From Vagococcus hydrophili (GTDB lineage: Bacteria; Bacillota; Bacilli; Lactobacillales; Vagococcaceae), in the NCBI RefSeq assembly GCF_011304195.1, contig NZ_CP049887.1:2604001-2668000 (forward strand): a stretch of DNA of 64,000 bases, read 5' to 3'. A program made the position numbers and the translations under genes. The notes below the pieces were generated by a model. The model was not told the origin of the DNA and made no database searches. It worked only from the letters and a program-made list of their open reading frames with translations. Positions 43,956 to 52,665 of this stretch are shown piece by piece; the stretch's first letter is position 1; each line of letters begins with the position of its first letter.

Positions 43956-45284
43956 TTACCACTTCTTGTTTGATATAAATATTCGGTTCAATTCCTCAAC
44001 TGTTTTAGCATAACTAAATCTTTCCTCAACTTTTTGCGTTAAAAATTCCTTGATACCATTTTGCAGTGCTATGGCTTGATCAACTTTACTATTTGTTCCG
44101 GATTTATAGGCACCTATATCAATTAAGTCTTTAGCCTCTGCGTATATAGCCAAATTCTCTTTCAATTTCCCTGCTTTTTCATTTTGATCATCATCAACAA
44201 TTGATTTCATTAAACGACTTAAACTTTGCTGGATATCAATCGCTGGATAGTGATTCTCTCCAGCAATTTTTCTTGATAAAACAACATGTCCATCAAGAAT
44301 CCCACGAACCGCATCTGCAATTGGCTCATTCATGTCATCACCTTCTACTAAAACCGTATAAAAAGCAGTAATCGACCCTTTTTCGGACATACCACTTCGC
44401 TCAAGTAATCTTGGTAACATCGCAAAAACTGATGGTGTGTAACCTTTAGACGTGGGTGGTTCTCCCGTAGCTAGACCAATTTCTCTTTGAGCCATTGCAA
44501 AACGAGTGACTGAATCCATCATTAAAACAACTTTTTTCCCTTGATCTCGGTAGTATTCAGCAACAGCAGTCGCAACAAACGCTCCTTTAAGTCTTACAAG
44601 AGGTGGCTGATCTGAGGTAGCACATACTATGACTGATTTTTTATAACCTTCAGGTCCCAAGTCATTTTCAATAAACTCTGTCACTTCTCGACCACGCTCA
44701 CCGATTAGGCCAATAACAATGACATCTGCTTCACAATTTCTAGCAATCATACCTAACAAAGTACTCTTACCTACACCACTACCTGCAAATATTCCTAATC
44801 TTTGACCTTCACCAACTGTTAAAATACCATCTATTGCTTTTACTCCAGTACTCATAACTGTCTCTATTTTTCTTCTTTTAAAAGGATCCGGGGACTCTTG
44901 TTCAACAGGATATGCTGTCACTTTATTTCCTTTTTCTCCAGTTAGAACTCTTCCCAACCCGTCTAAGGTTTTACCGAGTAAGTCCTCAGAAATTTCAACT
45001 TCAAGTGATGTCCCTGTCGGTTTTACTAGACATCCAGGACCTATACCATTTAACTCATCTAACGGCATTAATAGAACAGTCTTGCTTACAAAACCCACCA
45101 CTTCTGCCAAAACAATTTTTTTTGTTTTGGCAATTTCTATTTCACAAACTTCTCCAATAAAAACATCTAAACCTTCTACTTTTATAATTAGTCCTACAAC
45201 TTGACTAACTTTACCGTATTTCGTTAAGTACGTTTTCTTACTGAAATTATTCTGAACTTTTTGAAGTGTTAAATTTTCAAACAT
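43956..45284 (-). CDS. fliI: Flagellum-specific ATPase FliI
   Basis: 442 residues from ATG 45284 (AGAGGG eight bases upstream); a GTG at 45293 is too near the ribosome site. Walker A AGSGVGKST at 167-175, GERGREVTEFIE, Walker B VVLMMDSVTRFAMAQREI, all as in F1-type export ATPases. It drives protein export with FliH and FliJ. The start overlaps the fliH stop. Confidence 0.97.
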   Translation of the reverse strand: MFENLTLQKVQNNFSKKTYLTKYGKVSQVVGLIIKVEGLDVFIGEVCEIEIAKTKKIVLAEVVGFVSKTVLLMPLDELNGIGPGCLVKPTGTSLEVEISEDLLGKTLDGLGRVLTGEKGNKVTAYPVEQESPDPFKRRKIETVMSTGVKAIDGILTVGEGQRLGIFAGSGVGKSTLLGMIARNCEADVIVIGLIGERGREVTEFIENDLGPEGYKKSVIVCATSDQPPLVRLKGAFVATAVAEYYRDQGKKVVLMMDSVTRFAMAQREIGLATGEPPTSKGYTPSVFAMLPRLLERSGMSEKGSITAFYTVLVEGDDMNEPIADAVRGILDGHVVLSRKIAGENHYPAIDIQQSLSRLMKSIVDDDQNEKAGKLKENLAIYAEAKDLIDIGAYKSGTNSKVDQAIALQNGIKEFLTQKVEERFSYAKTVEELNRIFISNKKW

Positions 45285-46119
45285 CGCACTCACCCTCTGA
45301 TAAATCTTTTACCATCAACTCTAATTGTTTCTTAATATCAAGATCAATCACTTCATAATCTGTTTCAATTACACATCCATTTAATTTAAGACTTTCATCA
45401 ACAAGTACTGTATACTTCATTTGCTCAGATGTTTGTTTGAGTTTTTCCATATATTTTATTGTTGATTCGTAGTTATCCTTAGTAACAAAAACGGTTATAA
45501 AGTTATCTTCTTTATCTAATCTATTAAGAACTGGGGCAATTATTTTTCTTAAACTAACCTCATCTGTTGATAATTCTTCATTGACAACTTTTTCTGCCAT
45601 GATAGAGGCCAGTTCTATAAACTCATTTTGTTTTTCTTTTTTATATTGTTCCACTTGTTCTTTAGTATTTTTGATAATTTCTAAAGCATTATCTTTTAAG
45701 TAACCTGCTTCTTCTACTCCGACTTGAAAACCTTCTTTTTTCCCTACTTCAAAACCGTCTAATCTTCCTTCTTTTAACCCTGAATCGTATGCCTCTTCTT
45801 TTATTCTTTCAGCTTCTAACTCTGTTGCTTCTTCTACTGTTGCTCTAATTGTTCTTAACTCATGAAAAAATTTATCTCGTTCTTTTTTTATGACTATTTG
45901 ATATTTTTTTTTCAGAGCTTCTAATTCTTTCTCTAAATTAGAAATCATTAAGCTACTGTATGGATTATCTTCTAATCCTTCTAAAGATAATAGGTCATCC
46001 CCTATATTTTTATCAATAGGAAGGCTTTTTTTTTTTGGAACATAAGTTGTCTCGATCTTTCTTATGTCTCTTTTTTCAATGACATTGGAGTGCTTAAAAA
46101 GATTATGAGATGACGGCAT
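45277..46119 (-). CDS. fliH: Flagellar export ATPase regulator FliH
   Basis: 280 residues from ATG 46119 (AGAGGTGAT upstream, 17-base overlap with fliG); an alternative start at 46158 would overlap fliG by 56 bases. Central coiled coil at about 60-135, with repeats such as GLKEGRLDGFEVGKKEGFQVGVEEAG, then the conserved C-terminal domain that holds FliI. Confidence 0.9.
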   Translation of the reverse strand: MPSSHNLFKHSNVIEKRDIRKIETTYVPKKKSLPIDKNIGDDLLSLEGLEDNPYSSLMISNLEKELEALKKKYQIVIKKERDKFFHELRTIRATVEEATELEAERIKEEAYDSGLKEGRLDGFEVGKKEGFQVGVEEAGYLKDNALEIIKNTKEQVEQYKKEKQNEFIELASIMAEKVVNEELSTDEVSLRKIIAPVLNRLDKEDNFITVFVTKDNYESTIKYMEKLKQTSEQMKYTVLVDESLKLNGCVIETDYEVIDLDIKKQLELMVKDLSEGECDV

Positions 46120-47107
46120 CTTGATCACCTCTTCCGATGTAAATTTCTCCTTCCTCATCTAGACGACGAATAACAGCAACAATATTTTGTTGTGCTTCTT
46201 CAACTGCTGATAATCGAGCTGGTCCTAAGAACTGTAGATCCTCTTTCAGCATTTCAACAGAACGCGAACTTTGATTTCCATAAATGAAGTCTTTAATTGT
46301 ATCTGATGCTCCTTTAAGTGCCAATACAAGAACATCATGATTAACTTCACGCAACACTTTTTGGACATCTGATTTTTCAAGACCAACAATATCATCAAAT
46401 GTGAATAAGTTAGCTTTAATTTCTTCAGATAATTCTGGTTGTGTTTTCTCAAGGTCGCTAATAATATTTTTCTCTGTACTTCTTCCGACTGAATTCAAGA
46501 TGTCTACTAATGTATCTACTCCACCAACATTTTCAGTATCATTATTAATAAAGTTAGAGAATTTATTCTCTATAACTTTTTCAATTTTTTCTATAATAAT
46601 TGGTGATGTTCCAGAAATAGTTCCAATTTTTTCAGCTATTTCAGCTTGTCTATTGTCTGGGAAATTTGCCAAAATTTCTGCTGCCTTTTCTGGCTGCATG
46701 TAACAAAGAATCAATGCTACTGTTTGCGGATGTTCCTCTAATAATAAATTGGTTAATTGTTGTGGATCTGCTTTTCTTGCAATATCAAACGGTCTTTCTC
46801 GTAATTGAATTTGTGTTAACACATCAATTACTTCCTTGGCTTTTTGAGTACCCAGTGCTTTATTTAAAATATCTACTGCATAATCAATCCCACCATCAAT
46901 CATATGTCTTCTTGCTGTTGACATTTGAATAAACTCTTCTATAACTTGATCTTTTTCATCCGGATTTACATGGTCAATATTAGCTATTTCATAACTAACT
47001 TTCTTTATGTATTTTTCTGGAAGAAGCTTCATTATTTGAGATGCTGTTTCAGATCCTAGTGAAATCAATAAAAGAGCTGCTTTTCTTGTTCCATCTACAT
47101 TTTCCAT
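46103..47107 (-). CDS. fliG: Flagellar motor switch protein FliG
   Basis: 334 residues, three domains: N-terminal FliF-binding, middle (EHPQTVALILCYMQPEKAAEILANFPD near 125) and C-terminal torque domain (TFDDIVGLEKSDVQKVLREVNHDVLVLALKGASD, then the charged helix EMLKEDLQFLGPARLSAVEEAQQNIVAVIRRLDEEGEI). Confidence 0.97.
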   Translation of the reverse strand: MENVDGTRKAALLLISLGSETASQIMKLLPEKYIKKVSYEIANIDHVNPDEKDQVIEEFIQMSTARRHMIDGGIDYAVDILNKALGTQKAKEVIDVLTQIQLRERPFDIARKADPQQLTNLLLEEHPQTVALILCYMQPEKAAEILANFPDNRQAEIAEKIGTISGTSPIIIEKIEKVIENKFSNFINNDTENVGGVDTLVDILNSVGRSTEKNIISDLEKTQPELSEEIKANLFTFDDIVGLEKSDVQKVLREVNHDVLVLALKGASDTIKDFIYGNQSSRSVEMLKEDLQFLGPARLSAVEEAQQNIVAVIRRLDEEGEIYIGRGDQDAVIS

Positions 47108-47115
47108 TGATTCAC

Positions 47116-48729
47116 CTACTCATCTTTCATCCAAACTTTGATTAATTCTGCTGCAAGTTCTGGGTTTTCTTTTGCGTAACGTTTTGCTTTTTCTTCTTTT
47201 TCAATCGCATCTTGATATTTCAAATTATCTTCTTCATTTAGTATTTCAGGCTTGACCATTTTTTGTTCGTTCTCTTCAATGTTAGAAACAATTTCATCTA
47301 TTTTTTCTGAAGGAATTTCATTAATCATTTGACCTGATACATCTAAATCTTCGTAGTCGTAGTAATTATCTTTTTTCTTCTTATTTTTGATAACTAAGAA
47401 AATAATGACAACTGCTGTTACAATTATTGCTGCAATAATTCCAATAAAGATCGGATTAGATAAGATATTTTTCATGAATGAAGCATTACCTTCATTTTGA
47501 TTATCTTCATTTGTTTCCTCATCTGTTGCTATTTTAATTCCTTGAATCGTAATTTTATCACCACGATCACGGTCATAGCCTACAGCTGATTGGACTAGTT
47601 CTTCAATTTGATTTTTTTCTTGAACTGATAAATTTTCATTAATTAAAACAGAGGCAGTGACTCTTTTCACAACTCCTGGTGCGTTTAAGACTTTTGTCGT
47701 TTCTGTGTCTAACTCATTATTTATAATATGACTATATGACTTTCCATTCTCACCATCTTCACCGATAACATTCGTCACATTATCTTGAATGTTGCCACCT
47801 TCGATAGCTTGTTGGTCGATACCCGCACCATCAGAATTAGCTCTGATTTCTTCACTTCTTACTTTTGGTTTATCATATGTTACTGACGTTCTTTCAATTG
47901 AGTCAAAATCTAAATCTACATTGACTGCAACATTTAACTTATCTTTATCAAATAGTGTATTCAACATATTTCCAGTTTTATCTTCTAACTTAATTTCTAA
48001 ATCATCTTTCATTTTTTGATACTTATTAGCTAAATCTGTTGAGCCATTCCCTCTTTTTTCATCAAGAATGTCAGACAATACATTTCCTTGCTCATCAACA
48101 ATTTTAATATTTTTTTGAGGTAAGTTTTCAACTGCACCACTTGTTAAAGAAGCAATTCCTTTAATAGCTTCTTCGCTTAGAATTTGATTAGGCTTTAATT
48201 TTAAAATAATTGAAGCACTTGATTCCTTATTTTTATCTTCAAAAATACTTTTATCTGGTGTAACTAACATCACTTTTGCTTCTTTTACAGCTTCTAAAGA
48301 CTCTATCGATCTTTGAAGTTCCCCCGTAACAGCTCGTTGATACATGATTTTTCGATCTTCATCTGTTGTCATCATGTTTTTTTCATCAAAAATTTCAAAT
48401 CCAGTTGATTTATTGGGTAGCTGGTTATCCATAGCTAATTCAATTCTTGTTTTATCAATCGAATTACTTTCAACTAGGACCTTACTTCCTTTATCTTCAA
48501 GCTTATATTTAACACCACGCTCATCAAGGTTTTTAACTATATTTCCTGAATCAGCATCAGATAGATCTGAAAATAAAACAGAATAATTGGTTTTATTTTT
48601 TAAATAAGTGGAAAATATAATAACTGCTATTAAACTAACTATCCCAAGTGAAATACTAATTTTTCCAATTCTACCCAAATTTTTCCATTTTTCGATGAGA
48701 GTGTCTTTAACTTCGTGTACCTTTTCCAT
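47116..48729 (-). CDS. fliF: MS-ring protein FliF
   Basis: 537 residues: TM1 at about 20-42, periplasmic-side ring domains with YSVLFSDLSDADSGNIVKNLDERGVKYKLED and ITGELQRS-type TGELQRSIESL, TM2 at about 435-457, and a C-terminal FliG-binding tail. It is the base on which the motor is built. Confidence 0.96.
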   Translation of the reverse strand: MEKVHEVKDTLIEKWKNLGRIGKISISLGIVSLIAVIIFSTYLKNKTNYSVLFSDLSDADSGNIVKNLDERGVKYKLEDKGSKVLVESNSIDKTRIELAMDNQLPNKSTGFEIFDEKNMMTTDEDRKIMYQRAVTGELQRSIESLEAVKEAKVMLVTPDKSIFEDKNKESSASIILKLKPNQILSEEAIKGIASLTSGAVENLPQKNIKIVDEQGNVLSDILDEKRGNGSTDLANKYQKMKDDLEIKLEDKTGNMLNTLFDKDKLNVAVNVDLDFDSIERTSVTYDKPKVRSEEIRANSDGAGIDQQAIEGGNIQDNVTNVIGEDGENGKSYSHIINNELDTETTKVLNAPGVVKRVTASVLINENLSVQEKNQIEELVQSAVGYDRDRGDKITIQGIKIATDEETNEDNQNEGNASFMKNILSNPIFIGIIAAIIVTAVVIIFLVIKNKKKKDNYYDYEDLDVSGQMINEIPSEKIDEIVSNIEENEQKMVKPEILNEEDNLKYQDAIEKEEKAKRYAKENPELAAELIKVWMKDE

Positions 48730-48758
48730 GTACTAAATCATTCTCCTTCGCCAATCAA

Positions 48759-49097
48759 TTAAAACTGCATATTTTTAACTTCGTTATATGCCTCGACACA
48801 TTTATTTCTAACTTGAACGGCAGTTTGAAGAACAAGTTGTGATTTATTCATATCAATCATCGCAGTATGGATATTGTCTAAATCACCTGATATTAATTTA
48901 GGAATATTATTACTACTACTAGCTAATTCAGTATCAACTTTATCAATTGCCTGACCTAAAACACTCGAAAACTCTTGCTCGTTATTTTCTTGATTATTTT
49001 GTGGTTGTTTTTGAAAGACATTTCCTGAATCCATTCGATTTTTTAATTCTTCTCGATAATTTGAAATCTCATTAAAATTATTTGTTATCATATTCAT
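48759..49097 (-). CDS. fliE: Hook-basal body protein FliE
   Basis: 112 residues from ATG 49097 (AAAGGAG upstream). C-terminal half LGQAIDKVDTELASSSNNIPKLISGDLDNIHTAMIDMNKSQLVLQTAVQVRNKCVEAYNEVKNM is the FliE family core. It joins MS-ring and rod. Confidence 0.95.
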   Translation of the reverse strand: MNMITNNFNEISNYREELKNRMDSGNVFQKQPQNNQENNEQEFSSVLGQAIDKVDTELASSSNNIPKLISGDLDNIHTAMIDMNKSQLVLQTAVQVRNKCVEAYNEVKNMQF

Positions 49098-49111
49098 CCA
49101 GTTTCACTCCT

Positions 49112-49528
49112 TTAATCTTTCGAAATCTCTAAAGCCTTTTTCATTAAATTTTTGCTTGATTCAAAGGCTGCAGTATTCGCTTCATATGTCCTTAATGTAT
49201 TCATCATGTTTAACATCTCATCACTCAAATTTACATTTGGTAATTCTAAGTAGCCAGCTTCATCAGCATCAGGATGTTCTGGTTGATAAACCGTTCGAAC
49301 ATCTTCATCTACACGTATACCGGTTGTTTTAACACCAAAACTTTTATTTCCTTTGTCTGATTCTTTCTTCAAGCTTTCTTGAAAAGTGACCGTTTTTCGT
49401 TTATATGGTCCTCCCTCTTCCGTTCTGGTTGTATTCACATTAGCTATGTTAGTTGAAATTGTATCTAGTTTCATACGTTCTAACGTCAACCCGCTTGAAT
49501 TAATATTAAATGAATCAAATACTCCCAT
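49112..49528 (-). CDS. flgC: Rod protein FlgC
   Basis: 138 residues: FDSFNINSSGLTLERMKLDTISTNIANVNTTRTEEGGPYKRKTVTFQE and VRTVYQPEHPDADEAGYLELPNVNLSDEMLNMMNTLRTYEANTAAFESSKNLM are diagnostic of FlgC. Confidence 0.97.
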   Translation of the reverse strand: MGVFDSFNINSSGLTLERMKLDTISTNIANVNTTRTEEGGPYKRKTVTFQESLKKESDKGNKSFGVKTTGIRVDEDVRTVYQPEHPDADEAGYLELPNVNLSDEMLNMMNTLRTYEANTAAFESSKNLMKKALEISKD

Positions 49529-49560
49529 GCTTTATCCCTCCATTTTTTATTTAAAATCAA

Positions 49561-49950
49561 CTAGTGATTTATAACATAATTTAACTGAGACAGTTCGTGA
49601 TTAACCTGTCTTTGTAAAGAACTATAGTAAAGTTCATTCACTGCTTTTTCAGTCATTTCGTAATCCAAATCAACATTATTGCCGTTATCTTTTACTGACG
49701 TATTGTTTCTTCGAACTACTTCTGGCTCTAAATTATTTAATCCCCCATTAATAGACAAGTGATTACTATGAGTTTTATTTAAATCAATTTCATAATCAGC
49801 ATTCGCTTTTCTTAATTTCTCTTCAAATGAAACTCTTTCCACTTTATATCCTGGGGTATTAATATTCGAAATATTCGTTGAAATTGTTTTTTGTCTCAAG
49901 TCGGAAGCGTCCATCGCTTGATTCAAAAAATTTAAACTCTGAAAAACCAT
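49561..49950 (-). CDS. flgB: Rod protein FlgB, first gene of the fla/che operon
   Basis: 129 residues with ASDLRQKTISTNISNINTPGYKVERVSFEEKL and NNVDLDYEMTEKAVNELYYSSLQRQVNHELSQL. Ribosome site AGGAGG. Its start faces a 546-base AT-rich gap before motA, which should hold the promoter of the 31-kb operon. Confidence 0.96.
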   Translation of the reverse strand: MVFQSLNFLNQAMDASDLRQKTISTNISNINTPGYKVERVSFEEKLRKANADYEIDLNKTHSNHLSINGGLNNLEPEVVRRNNTSVKDNGNNVDLDYEMTEKAVNELYYSSLQRQVNHELSQLNYVINH

Positions 49951-49985
49951 ATTATTTTCCTCCTATTTTTATGAAAACCATCGTT

Positions 49986-50013
49986 ATTTTACGTTAATAT
50001 TTTTCTCTAACAA
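49986..50013 (-). promoter_or_regulatory. Candidate sigma-A promoter of the fla/che operon
   Basis: Minus strand -35 TTGTTA (50008-50013), 16 bases, -10 TAAAAT (49986-49991), about 36 bases before the flgB ATG. AT-rich context makes chance matches likely. Confidence 0.4.
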
Positions 50014-50362
50014 TATTAATAAAAAACAAAAACATTTTTTCACATGGAAATATCAATTTTAAAATAACTGTTTTTTTGTTTTGTTAAGTTATAAAAACTA
50101 GTTATATAACTACCAACAATAAAATAGTACGTTAACTGAAAAAAACGTTATTAAATCATTGTCGTTTTTTATTAAACAAAAAACTAACTGATAGAAAAAA
50201 CACTATTTAAGTTGTTAATGTCAATTAAATTATTTATCTATTATCTTTCTAAATAGCTATTTCACTATAAATGAAAAATAAAGAAAATTCAATACCTAAT
50301 CTACTTAAAAAAATTAAAAAATGATAATTGTTTTCTAATTTGATTATTATTTAATTATCTAT

Positions 50363-50388
50363 TAATTTTTTTAAAAACATACCGATAA
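50363..50388 (+). promoter_or_regulatory. Sigma-D promoter of motAB
   Basis: TAAT (50363-50366)-N15-CCGATAA (50382-50388), the same form as the flagellin and flgM promoters. The leader to motA is about 100 bases. Confidence 0.75.
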
Positions 50389-50497
50389 ATATAAATGTAG
50401 TGTTTTTTTATATGTTTATTTAATAGTATAAAAATACGCAATAGTTATAAAGACAGCGTTTTAAAAAAACAAAGAAGTTAAGGTTAGGTGGAAAATG

Positions 50498-51265
50498 ATG
50501 GATATATTTTTATTATTAGGTGTTATTGCAGGAGCTTTATCTGTTGTCGTAGGGATGATTGTTAAGGGAGCTGATCCGACAGTTTTACTTAATCCCGCAG
50601 CTATTATTATTATTGGAGTTGGAACTCTGGCAGCGTTAAACAATTCTTTTCCTCGAGAAGATATAAAAAAGTTGCCTAAAGTCTTAGGTGTCTTATTCAA
50701 AAATAAAAAACAAACGCCTCCCAAAGAATTAGTTAACACCATTATGCTACTAGCACAAAAAGCTAGACAAGAAGGAATACTTGCTTTAGAGAGCACTGTC
50801 GATAGCTTAGAAGATCCTTTTTTAAAAAATGGCATGCAAATGGTAGTCGACGGAGTTAATGTGGATCAAATTGAAGAAATTTTGAATAATGAAATTTCTT
50901 CTTTAGAGGCACGCCATCATACAGGTGCTTCGATGTTTAAAACTGCTGGTAGTGCATCACCTACTTTAGGCGTACTTGGTGCGGTTATCGGTTTAATTGG
51001 TGCCTTAGGGGATTTAAACGATGTGGATGCTCTTGGTCATATGATTTCAGCTGCCTTTGTAGCAACTCTCTACGGAATATTTTTCGGATATGTTATCTTG
51101 ATTCCTTTTGCTTCTCGCTTAAATCGAAAAACAGAAGAAGAAGTTAAAAATATGCTTATTACATTAGAGGGTGTTCTTGCTATTCAAGCAGGACATAATC
51201 CAAACACCATTGAAAAGAAATTGAATGGTATGTTATCTCCACAAGAGAAAACAGCAACTGAATAA
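50498..51265 (+). CDS. motA: Motor stator protein MotA
   Basis: 255 residues from the second of two ATGs (50498; AGGTGG six bases upstream; the first at 50495 is only three bases away). Four membrane helices; TAGSASPTLGVLGAVIGLIGALGDLNDVDALGHMISAAFVATLYGIFFGYVILIPFASRL is the TM3-TM4 core. It forms the ion-driven stator with MotB. Confidence 0.95.
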   Translation: MDIFLLLGVIAGALSVVVGMIVKGADPTVLLNPAAIIIIGVGTLAALNNSFPREDIKKLPKVLGVLFKNKKQTPPKELVNTIMLLAQKARQEGILALESTVDSLEDPFLKNGMQMVVDGVNVDQIEEILNNEISSLEARHHTGASMFKTAGSASPTLGVLGAVIGLIGALGDLNDVDALGHMISAAFVATLYGIFFGYVILIPFASRLNRKTEEEVKNMLITLEGVLAIQAGHNPNTIEKKLNGMLSPQEKTATE

Positions 51266-51298
51266 ATCGGATCAATAAGAAAGTTGGGTTAAAATAGC

Positions 51299-52069
51299 AT
51301 GAAAAAAAGACCTAAAAAACATGAAGAACACGTAGATGAAGGTTGGTTATTACCTTATTCAGATATGTTAACATTACTATTAGCACTTTTCATCGTTATG
51401 TTTGCCATGGCAAAAACAGATGATGGTCGCTTAGATGAATTAAGTAATGAATTCAGTGTAATTTTATCTGGAAAAAGTAACGGAAGTGACAATGGAATAC
51501 TACCTGGTCAACGAAAAAAAACACCAGCAGAAGACAAAAATGGAAAAACGGAAAAAAAGAGTGAGAGCAAAAAAATAATAGATACTCCAAAAAAAGCCGA
51601 AACAGATGAAGAGAAAAAGATGCAAGCTGCTGGTGATTCAATTAAAGATGAATTATCAAAATCTGGACACGCAGAGGATATTGATGTTGATTTAGAACAA
51701 GATGGTTTAAGGATAGCCATTAAAAGTGGACTTTTATTCACTCCTGGTAGTGCTGATATCACAGGAGATGTTGAGGATGTTGTCCAAAAAGTTGCAGAAT
51801 CTCTTAAGGGATTAGATAATGATTTGATTATTGCTGGATACACCGATAACGTTCCCAGTAACACACCTGAGTTCCCATCAAACTGGGAATTGAGTTCTGC
51901 TCGTGCCATGACTGTTATGAAGTTACTTGTGAAACATAACGGTATCACAGAAGACCGCGTTTCTGTTCAAGCATATGGGGAATTCAAACCAAAAGTACCA
52001 AATAATAATGATGAAAACCGAGCAAAAAATAGGCGTGTAGAAATTTTTATTATAAAAAAAGATAAATAA
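51299..52069 (+). CDS. motB: Motor stator protein MotB
   Basis: 256 residues: cytoplasmic start KKRPKKHEEHVDEGWLLPYSDMLTLLLALFIVMFAMAK with the ion-binding Asp in YSDMLTLLLALF, a variable charged linker (about 60-115), and the OmpA-like peptidoglycan-binding domain (about 135-255: GYTDNVPSN...NWELSSARAMTVM...VQAYGEFKP...RAKNRRVEIFI). Proton rather than sodium use cannot be decided with certainty. Follows motA by 33 bases. Confidence 0.96.
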   Translation: MKKRPKKHEEHVDEGWLLPYSDMLTLLLALFIVMFAMAKTDDGRLDELSNEFSVILSGKSNGSDNGILPGQRKKTPAEDKNGKTEKKSESKKIIDTPKKAETDEEKKMQAAGDSIKDELSKSGHAEDIDVDLEQDGLRIAIKSGLLFTPGSADITGDVEDVVQKVAESLKGLDNDLIIAGYTDNVPSNTPEFPSNWELSSARAMTVMKLLVKHNGITEDRVSVQAYGEFKPKVPNNNDENRAKNRRVEIFIIKKDK

Positions 52070-52100
52070 AAAAAGAATGATCCTTGGATCATTCTTTTTT
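52070..52100. terminator. Terminator after motAB
   Basis: Stem AAAAAGAATGATC/GATCATTCTTTTT around CTTG, with T-run. It marks the right end of the motility island. Confidence 0.9.
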
Positions 52101-52114
52101 GTTGCTTGAGAGCT

Positions 52115-52146
52115 CAAAAAAACAGTTCTAAATGAATAGAACTGTT
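52115..52146 (-). terminator. Terminator of hup
   Basis: Minus-strand stem AACAGTTCTA/TAGAACTGTT (52121-52130, 52137-52146), then a run of Ts. Confidence 0.88.
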
Positions 52147-52153
52147 CCCTTAA

Positions 52154-52429
52154 TTATTTTACAGCGTCTTTTAAAGCTTTACCTGGTTTGAATGCAGGGA
52201 CTTTACTTGCTGCGATTTGGATTTCTTCTCCAGTTTGTGGGTTGCGACCTTTACGGGCAGCTCTTTCACGTACTTCAAAGTTACCAAAACCGATTAATTG
52301 AACTTTTTCGCCTTCAGCTAAAAATTCTTGAATTGAAGCAAATACAGCATCTACTGATGAAGTTGCGTCTTTTTTAGTTAAACCAGTTGCCTCAGCAACT
52401 TTTTCGATTAATTCTGCTTTGTTAGCCAT
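52154..52429 (-). CDS. hup: DNA-binding protein HU
   Basis: 91 residues: [37 protein letters not shown], the β-arm [30 protein letters not shown], and the C-terminal [15 protein letters not shown]. Nucleoid-associated, bends DNA. Monocistronic, and the last conserved backbone gene before the island. Confidence 0.97.
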   Translation of the reverse strand: MANKAELIEKVAEATGLTKKDATSSVDAVFASIQEFLAEGEKVQLIGFGNFEVRERAARKGRNPQTGEEIQIAASKVPAFKPGKALKDAVK

Positions 52430-52552
52430 GTTTCTATTTCACCTCCTTATAAAGGAAATTGATGGTTAATTTGAACATCATATTTTAGGCAGTCACTTTT
52501 GAGTGGTCCAAAAGTAACAGTTTGAAATATTCAAAATAATATTTCTTAAACA

Positions 52553-52581
52553 AAGATACCATAAGAATCAAGTGATAGCAA
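52553..52581 (-). promoter_or_regulatory. Promoter of hup
   Basis: Minus strand -35 TTGCTA (52576-52581), 17 bases, -10 TATCTT (52553-52558) with TGG in front (extended -10). The leader is about 115 bases long. Confidence 0.65.
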
Positions 52582-52665
52582 TGCTTTTAGCCCTATTATT
52601 ACTATTTTTTTGAATTCAATCGATTAATCTTGAAATTAAAATACATCTATGCTAAAATGCATTTT

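Larger units (their letters stand above)
49951..50497. other. AT-rich divergent control region between flgB and motA
   Basis: Very AT-rich, with no convincing gene on either strand. It contains a sigma-D-type promoter for motA (50363-50388) and a candidate sigma-A promoter for flgB (49986-50013). Many A/T runs and short near-palindromes are present. A large target for a master regulator or for DNA bending is plausible, but I see no clear repeated operator. Confidence 0.6.

Noticed and set aside
50000-50480. AT-rich repeats as a replication origin or CRISPR leader
   Set aside because: No DnaA boxes in series, no regular repeats and spacers; the setting is a divergent promoter region.
50461-50835. 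Minus-strand frame overlapping the start of motA
   Set aside because: Antisense shadow of MotA, with no ribosome site.
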